Below, one piece after another: positions 1 through 3,756 of a stretch of 5,510 nt of DNA (positions within the stretch are counted from its first letter, which is position 1; every line of letters starts with the position of its first letter). The stretch covers positions 1-5,510 of the forward strand of contig CAKSHB010000073.1 in assembly GCA_934456295.1 (NCBI GenBank), written 5' to 3'. A model generated the notes under the pieces. The model made no database searches, was not told the origin of the DNA, and was given only the letters and a program-made list of their open reading frames with translations. The position numbers were made by a program, and so were the translations under genes. This DNA is from an uncultured Clostridia bacterium. GTDB lineage: Bacteria; Bacillota; Clostridia; UBA1381; UMGS1253.

Positions 1-2
1 TG

Positions 3-36
3 TGTATAGAGAAATTTAAGATGTTTTGTCTATACA
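3..36. repeat. 8-bp inverted repeat across the recombinase stop codon
   Basis: TGTATAGA at 3-10 and its exact reverse complement TCTATACA at 29-36 flank the recombinase stop codon (16-18), with 18 bases between them. The arms are AT-rich and the loop is long, so a strong terminator is unlikely. It could be a recombinase binding site or chance in AT-rich DNA. Confidence 0.3.
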
Positions 37-1650
37 ACCTATAAAACGATAATATATCTTTATACGCTGATATTTTGTTTTCTTTCCTTCAGCGTTCTTT
101 TGATAGTGACCTTGTTCTATTTCGATGCGATCAATAAGTTTTTTTAACAATGGCTTTGATAATTCATTAACTTCTGTAACCTCATCTAGTAGTGCAAAAA
201 AATCATTATATAAAGTAATTTTCATCATATCAGGCTGCATCTGTTTTTTTATTTCAGAGACAGAGCGTTCTAAAGAAGTATATTCCGCTTCATATTCCGA
301 TGAAAGATTTTTATATATCGCCTCTGTCATTTTGCCAAAAGAAAAATCTTCGTATGCTTTCTTCAGCAACAAAGTAACCTCTTGCATGCGATGTTCTAAT
401 TTGTTTTGAGCGTCAGTGATTTTGTTGTTGGCTTTAATTTTGACTTGTCCATTTTCCAACTCATCTACAATAGACTTTCTATCTTCATAAGATAATGATA
501 GCCAAAACCTAATTTCTTGCAGAACAGTATTGTATAACAACTCATAATCTATGAAGTGATTGCTACATTCCTTTGCTCCATAGCATTTATATCCACCACA
601 AGCTAAGTTATAGATACTCCCCTTCTTTCTTGATGGGGCAGTTGTCATGTTGCGACCACAATCTGCACATTTTGCAATGCCGGAAAAGATATTGAAAAAA
701 CCTTTGGTTGGCTGGTTTTTTCTTGCCACGGCACGGCTACGCACTACATCATACATTTCTTCAGATATTAGTGGTTCATGGGTATTTCTTACTTCTATCC
801 ATTCGTCTGTATGATTATTGCGTACATCTTTACTTTTGAAAGACACTTTAGTGGTTTTCCCTTGTTGTGTATGACCTAAATAGACACGATTTTTAAGCAT
901 TTTGCAGACTATAGATGAAGTCCACTCTTTTCGTTTGCTATAGTTTTCGATGTCTAAATAAGGCCTTGATAAGCAACGATATACAGCTGGAGTTGCAATT
1001 CCCTTATCATTAAGATAATTTGCTATTTCTTTTGGGGGTCTCCCTTCAAACGCCATTTGAAAAATTTCTTGCACAATGTGAGATACTTGATGGTCAATCA
1101 CCAGATGATTTTTATTGCCATTTTCGATATCTTTCTTATATCCATAAGGTGCGAAACTACCAATATAATCACCCTTTTCCATTTTGGCACGGAACGAAGT
1201 GCGTATCTTATTGCTTATATCTCTCGCATACATCTCATTCATCAAAAGCATAAATGGCGCAGTCATTATTGAGCCGTTTGTCAAACTTAAGGTATCATAT
1301 CCTTCAATAACTGCTATGTATCGCACTCCACGGCTTGGAAAATACTCATCTAATAAGTCAGAAGTTTTTGCACTATTTCTTCCTAATCTTGATAAGTCTT
1401 TTGTTATAACACAATTTATAACACCCTTTTCAATGTCTTTAATCATTCTCTGAAAATTGGGTCTGTCATAATTTGTCCCTGAATAGCCATCATCTACATA
1501 CTCATCTTGAATAATTATATTATGTGCTTTTGCAAATTCTTGTAAAATATTTCTTTGTGTAGATATACTTGAACTTTCACCACTATTTTCATCGTCTTTT
1601 GATAATCTTAAATAAAGCCCAGCTTTGTAAATTAACTGTTGTGTCCTCAT
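16..1650 (-). CDS. Large serine recombinase (TndX-like site-specific integrase/excisionase)
   Basis: A 544-residue large serine recombinase that would cut and rejoin DNA at attachment sites to integrate and excise the element. The N-terminal resolvase domain (about 8-155) has R15 and the probable nucleophile S17 in LYLRLSKDD, then D85-LSRLGRN with R88 and R91. A recombinase domain (about 165-300) follows. A zinc ribbon (about 320-368) has C328-x2-C331 and later C351, C356, C362 and H365 as possible ligands. A charged helical, probably coiled-coil stretch covers about 400-480. The tail from about 496 (LLKKLIDRIEIEQG to YYRFIG) resembles DUF4368, common in clostridial transposon recombinases. 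The ATG has a near-ideal AAAGGAGG five bases upstream. The start overlaps the stop of the preceding small gene by ATGA, implying translational coupling. All visible catalytic motifs are intact. The TndX-like name rests on domain order, not on an alignment. Confidence 0.95.
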   Translation of the reverse strand: MRTQQLIYKAGLYLRLSKDDENSGESSSISTQRNILQEFAKAHNIIIQDEYVDDGYSGTNYDRPNFQRMIKDIEKGVINCVITKDLSRLGRNSAKTSDLLDEYFPSRGVRYIAVIEGYDTLSLTNGSIMTAPFMLLMNEMYARDISNKIRTSFRAKMEKGDYIGSFAPYGYKKDIENGNKNHLVIDHQVSHIVQEIFQMAFEGRPPKEIANYLNDKGIATPAVYRCLSRPYLDIENYSKRKEWTSSIVCKMLKNRVYLGHTQQGKTTKVSFKSKDVRNNHTDEWIEVRNTHEPLISEEMYDVVRSRAVARKNQPTKGFFNIFSGIAKCADCGRNMTTAPSRKKGSIYNLACGGYKCYGAKECSNHFIDYELLYNTVLQEIRFWLSLSYEDRKSIVDELENGQVKIKANNKITDAQNKLEHRMQEVTLLLKKAYEDFSFGKMTEAIYKNLSSEYEAEYTSLERSVSEIKKQMQPDMMKITLYNDFFALLDEVTEVNELSKPLLKKLIDRIEIEQGHYQKNAEGKKTKYQRIKIYYRFIGCIDKTS

Positions 1651-1868
1651 TTGTTCCTCCTTTCTGAAAAGTCCACAACAGTTGTACTGCTTTGACTATT
1701 ATAACACTTTTTTGATGAATCGTGAAGAAAAAAAGTTTTTTGTTGTTCCTCTATATAGTTTTTTAATAGATCATTGATGCGTGTATTATTTGTAAATTGT
1801 CTCTCTACTGAAACAATATTGTTACCATATTCATATTGTATTGTATTTGATTTCTCAGTTTCGTCCAT
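1647..1868 (-). CDS. Small recombinase-associated protein (TnpW-like by position)
   Basis: A 73-residue protein of unknown function, directly upstream of the recombinase and overlapping it by four bases (ATGA). The N-terminal half carries a patch, YGNNIVSVERQF then NNTRINDLLKNYIEEQ, which recalls the short conserved proteins (TnpW and similar) often found before clostridial transposon recombinases. The assignment rests mainly on position. The second half is polar and low in pattern. The ATG at 1868 is chosen because GGGGTGA sits five bases upstream and the conserved-looking part starts soon after. The frame stays open to a TTG at 1979, preceded at nine bases by AAAAGGAG, which would give 110 residues. 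It may be a regulator or accessory factor of the recombinase, but nothing in the sequence proves this. Confidence 0.6.
   Translation of the reverse strand: MDETEKSNTIQYEYGNNIVSVERQFTNNTRINDLLKNYIEEQQKTFFLHDSSKKCYNSQSSTTVVDFSERRNK
1656..1663 (-). promoter_or_regulatory. Ribosome binding site of the recombinase
   Basis: AAAGGAGG on the minus strand lies five bases before the recombinase ATG and inside the last codons of the upstream small gene. It fixes the recombinase start and supports coupled translation of the two genes. Confidence 0.85.
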
Positions 1869-1886
1869 ATGAGTCACCCCGTTATT

Positions 1887-1892
1887 ATTATA
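1887..1892 (-). promoter_or_regulatory. Possible -10 box (TATAAT) before the small gene and recombinase
   Basis: A perfect TATAAT lies on the minus strand 18 bases before the ATG at 1868. No good TTGACA-like box sits 16-18 bases upstream, and the implied start site would fall almost on the ribosome binding site, leaving nearly no leader. In DNA this AT-rich the match may be chance. Confidence 0.25.
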
Positions 1893-2008
1893 TGAACGAA
1901 TTTTATTTTTAATGTTTGTAAACGCATGTGATGTAGGACATGGTATACTATTTACAGAATTTATAAATGTGTTGTTCAATAATCATTTCTCCTTTTCGTC
2001 ATATATTT

Positions 2009-2042
2009 AAAGAGGCACTACCCGTTAAGGTAGCGCCTCTTT
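2009..2042 (-). terminator. Rho-independent terminator after the 118-residue gene
   Basis: A 14-bp stem (arms 2009-2022 and 2029-2042, loop of six bases) begins two bases past the stop codon at 2045. Read on the minus strand the stem is complete with one G-U pair and ends in UUU. The GC-rich core (GGCGCUACC) makes it stable. The U tract is short, so termination may be partial. It separates the two edge genes from the small gene and recombinase, which therefore probably need their own promoter or read-through. Confidence 0.75.
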
Positions 2043-2044
2043 CC

Positions 2045-2401
2045 TTAAATTTTACATAAATCTTTATATTCTTGCAGTAAATCATTGTTATTTTCTTCTA
2101 CAATAAATCTACTTGCCCTATTGCTTAAGCGTGGACAATTCATAATTACGCTTGTCATACCAGCACTTCCACTTTTAGATAAAAATCGTCTTATAGCTGT
2201 ATGCCGAAAGTCTAAATGTCTTAAATTAGGTACATTTATTATTTCTCCTAATCGAGCACACCATTCTCCGGTACTCTTCTCAAAGTTCGATATATTGACA
2301 TACTTTAAGTAGCCTTGTGCCATCTCCACGTTTTTGGGATTTACACGTTCCAAAATTTCTTTTCTTCGTAGTGTGACATCTTTAAATATATTTACGCTCA
2401 T
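2045..2401 (-). CDS. Hypothetical protein, 118 residues, second gene of an edge cassette
   Basis: I do not recognise this protein. It is 118 residues, soluble-looking and basic near the N terminus (LRRKEILERV). It has no signal peptide or membrane span. Residues 57-74 (VPNLRHLDFRHTAIRRFL) look on the surface like either a leucine-rich-repeat turn or the R-H-T box of tyrosine recombinases. The other catalytic residues of that family are absent, so I do not make that call. A later stretch, about 85-100, contains NCPRLSNRASRF. Its ATG shares one base with the stop codon of the 50-residue gene (TAATG) and has AAGGGGG five bases upstream, so the two are almost surely co-translated. A terminator follows at once. 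A DNA-binding, directionality or toxin-antitoxin role would fit the place but is not shown. Confidence 0.7.
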   Translation of the reverse strand: MSVNIFKDVTLRRKEILERVNPKNVEMAQGYLKYVNISNFEKSTGEWCARLGEIINVPNLRHLDFRHTAIRRFLSKSGSAGMTSVIMNCPRLSNRASRFIVEENNNDLLQEYKDLCKI

Positions 2402-2553
2402 TATAACCCCCTTGTCGTTCTTGTGTCTATATTGGATTTGAGATAAAAAAGGTAATTGCTACATCCGTATCTTGTAGCAAGCTTTTCTCTCAAACTTTTA
2501 ACTTTTTCTTGCTTTTCTTTTTCGCTATTTTTTGCTTTGTCTTTTTGCTCCAT
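2401..2553 (-). CDS. Hypothetical small basic protein, 50 residues, at the element edge
   Basis: A 50-residue reading frame, short enough to be missed by usual length cut-offs. It begins MEQKDKAKNSEKEKQEK and ends TRTTRGL. The first 25 residues are almost all K, E, Q and other polar residues and should form a charged helix. The rest (LATRYGCSNYLFYLKS) is more mixed. It has a strong GGAGG (2561-2565) seven bases before the ATG, an in-frame TGA just upstream that limits extension, and a TAATG junction into the 118-residue gene. These signals make it a likely real gene. It starts only about 22-25 bases inside the inferred element end, so its promoter must lie across the junction. The function is unknown. 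Confidence 0.65.
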   Translation of the reverse strand: MEQKDKAKNSEKEKQEKVKSLREKLATRYGCSNYLFYLKSNIDTRTTRGL

Positions 2554-2573
2554 CAATATTCCTCCATCAATAT
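2548..2573. repeat. Two direct copies of a 12-bp sequence at the element edge
   Basis: CTCCATCAATAT occurs at 2548-2559 and again at 2562-2573, a 14-base period. On the minus strand the outer copy supplies the GGAGG ribosome binding site and the inner copy supplies the ATG of the 50-residue gene. The outer copy ends within a few bases of where alcohol dehydrogenase coding begins, so it may be part of the recombinase attachment site. Confidence 0.7.
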
Positions 2574-2583
2574 CTCATATATA
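2566..2583. other. Inferred attachment-site junction (element / alcohol dehydrogenase gene)
   Basis: To the right, the plus-strand frame gives dehydrogenase-like protein from about 2578 (YIGLNGTTDKQ). To the left, the same frame gives only a phenylalanine-rich string antisense to the 50-residue gene. The crossover therefore lies within a few bases of 2574-2580. Large serine recombinases exchange at a very short core, so no long duplication is expected. The exact core cannot be set without the other end or an empty site. Confidence 0.55.
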
Positions 2584-2841
2584 GGACTGAACGGAACAAC
2601 GGATAAGCAGCTGACAGATTCGCTTGTTGCGTCGGTAAGAAAGCTGAATAAAAAGCTTGGCATTGCACAGAGTTATAAGGAAAACGGTGTGTCTGAACAG
2701 ACATTTAGAGATAAAGCCGACTTGATAGCGGAAAACGCGGTAAAAGACCCGTGTACGCTCTCAAATCCGCGCGAAATTGACAAAGAAAACATGAAAAAGG
2801 TTTTAGAATGTGCATATTACGGCACAGATGTTACTTTTTAA
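2578..2841 (+). pseudogene. Iron-containing alcohol dehydrogenase, C-terminal fragment cut by the element
   Basis: The 87 residues before the stop match the C-terminal end of group III (iron-type) alcohol dehydrogenases such as butanol dehydrogenase and lactaldehyde reductase. The landmarks are a LGLNG-like start, the helix KLNKKLGI, the stretch FRDKADLIAENAVKD, the signature CTLSNPREID, and the closing VLECAYYG. Full family members are about 380-400 residues. The NAD-binding half and the Asp and His metal ligands are N-terminal to this piece, so it cannot be an active enzyme. It has no ribosome binding site or start of its own. An ATG at 2509 in the same frame lies in element DNA and is not a believable start. 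The likely cause is insertion of the element at about 2577. The N-terminal part should lie beyond the element's other end. Confidence 0.8.
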
Positions 2842-2861
2842 AAAGAGATACTGTATACATG

Positions 2862-2894
2862 AAACCGGCTTTGGTTTAAAAGCCGGCTTTTTTT
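2862..2894 (+). terminator. Rho-independent terminator of the alcohol dehydrogenase gene
   Basis: CCGGCTTT (2865-2872) pairs with AAAGCCGG (2879-2886) around a six-base loop. One base and then seven T residues (2888-2894) follow. It lies 23 bases past the dehydrogenase stop codon and is a textbook terminator on the plus strand. Confidence 0.9.
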
Positions 2895-3021
2895 GTTGTA
2901 TAATAGGGGGGAACGGACAAAAAACGGTACGTTAAGGCTTTGTGTAAAAAATACAAAAAGTACAAACTTTTTTCGGCATATGTGCCAATGGGAATTTTCA
3001 AAAGAAAATGGTAAAATAAGT

Positions 3022-3541
3022 ATGAAAAGCATATATGAAATTGACATAACAATTTAATATTGTGAGCTGTGATTGTTTGTTTTCGTAATATTTGAAATTG
3101 TGAAGCAGGGTCATAGGCAGAAAAGGGTGTTGTGGCACGGCTTCAGTGTTATGCCGAAAATGATGAAGCTATGAATATATGCATCAAATATATGCATCAA
3201 ACAAGTATTTGAAAAACATCCGGATATAGGCGCAGTTTATGCCACAACCGCAGTGTCGGTTCCGATATGTGAATATATCGAAAAAAAATAATCTTAAGGA
3301 AAAGGTTTCGGCTGTGACATCCGATGTGTTTTCAAGACTTAATAAATATATTAACAACGGCATTGTGCTTGCTGCAATGTATCAAAACCCATCAATGCAG
3401 GCTTTTTGCGCACTTGAAGGGATTATAAAATTTGTTGTAAGTCATTCGAAACCACAGTGCAGGATTGTTATTCGTCCTAAAATAGTCATGTGCAGTAATC
3501 TTGAGCTTTATGCTGTTTCGCCTGAGCCTGAGCAAAGATAG
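3022..3541 (+). pseudogene. LacI-family transcription regulator, decayed
   Basis: A sugar-responsive LacI-type repressor in ruins. The ATG at 3022 gives MKSIYEI, a typical start of clostridial LacI proteins, then stops at 3055. The helix-turn-helix and most of the first sensor subdomain are missing. Around 3088 a frame reads IFEIVKQGHRQKRV, like the GH-containing strand region of the sensor domain. From 3132 another frame gives VARLQCYAENDEAMNICIKQ, then FEKHPDIGAVYATTAVSVPICEYI. From 3289 a third gives VSAVTSDVFSRLNKYINNGI, then AAMYQNPSMQAF and finally PKIVMCSNLELYA, which match the end of LacI ligand-binding domains. At least three frame changes are needed, two with visible causes: a 13-bp tandem duplication (3175-3200) and an A8 run (3281-3288). 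No product is expected. Confidence 0.75.
3175..3200. repeat. 13-bp tandem duplication that breaks the LacI gene
   Basis: ATATATGCATCAA stands twice in a row (3175-3187 and 3188-3200). Taking one copy out joins AMNICIKQ to VFEKHPDIGAVYAT in one frame. With both copies the frame runs into TGA at 3210-3212. The duplication is therefore a visible inactivating mutation. Confidence 0.9.
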
Positions 3542-3587
3542 AAGGGTACAGATTAATGATTGACTACAGCATAATATATTTTTAAAT

Positions 3588-3695
3588 ATGCATATGTATG
3601 CTCAGCAACTGTTTTCATTTATAGCGTTTGCATGCTGCGTTATCTTGGCTGTATATATAAAAGAGATTATATGCAAATTAAAAAAAGAACCCTAA
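3588..3695 (+). CDS. Doubtful small membrane peptide, 35 residues
   Basis: A 35-codon frame from ATG at 3588 (a second ATG at 3594) encodes one clear hydrophobic span, LFSFIAFACCVILAVYI (about residues 8-24), and a lysine-rich tail ending KLKKEP. That is the layout of a single-span small membrane protein with its C terminus inside. Against it, no ribosome binding site is seen before either ATG, and it sits between a pseudogene and the deacetylase in AT-rich DNA. It may be a real small protein, the tail of a decayed gene, or chance. The rest of 3542-3756 shows only the leader of the next gene. Confidence 0.3.
   Translation: MHMYAQQLFSFIAFACCVILAVYIKEIICKLKKEP
3645..3673 (+). promoter_or_regulatory. 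Weak candidate promoter for the deacetylase gene
   Basis: TTGGCT (3645-3650) and TATATG (3668-3673) are 17 bases apart, each matching four of six consensus bases, about 85 bases before the deacetylase start. The spacing is right but the boxes are poor, and they lie inside the doubtful 35-residue frame. Confidence 0.25.
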
Positions 3696-3756
3696 ACCCA
3701 ACTCCAACTGGCGGACGCCTGTTAAAATATAAATAAAAAAGAGAGGAAGATGAGAA

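Larger units (their letters stand above)
1..2577. mobile_element. End of an integrative element with a large serine recombinase
   Basis: Four genes on the minus strand (a large serine recombinase and three small proteins) sit in AT-rich DNA that ends abruptly where the reading frame of a truncated alcohol dehydrogenase begins, near 2574-2580. Elements of the Tn4451/Tn5397 type carry one recombinase of this kind, usually close to one end, and move through a circular intermediate. The other boundary is not in the window, because position 1 is only 15 bases beyond the recombinase stop codon. No conjugation, replication or resistance gene is visible here, so whether this is a minimal element or the edge of a large integrative conjugative element cannot be told. 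The right boundary is inferred from the gene disruption and has not been tested against an empty site. Confidence 0.75.

Noticed and set aside
125..1453. Several plus-strand frames of 71-94 codons
   Set aside because: They are all antisense to the intact recombinase gene and show no protein-like features.
2198..2215. LDFRHT in the 118-residue protein as proof of a tyrosine recombinase
   Set aside because: The protein is too short and lacks the other catalytic Arg, His and Tyr motifs in order.
2509..2577. Plus-strand ATG and hydrophobic, Phe-rich N terminus in frame with the dehydrogenase fragment, looking like a membrane protein
   Set aside because: It is antisense to the well-supported 50-residue gene. 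The Phe-rich string is the complement of its lysine and glutamate codons, and no ribosome binding site precedes the ATG.
2899..2904. TATAAT after the dehydrogenase terminator as a promoter for the LacI gene
   Set aside because: No acceptable -35 box at 16-18 bases (that region is the terminator stem and T run), and the gene it would serve is dead.
2955..2972. AAAAAGT/ACTTTTT inverted repeat as an operator or terminator
   Set aside because: The stem is almost all A-T, in an A/T-rich stretch after a proper terminator, and does not resemble the usual LacI-family operator with a central CG.
2838..3047. Minus-strand 69-codon frame
   Set aside because: It crosses the terminator hairpin and an intergenic A/T-rich stretch, and its hydrophobic content comes from A/T bias.
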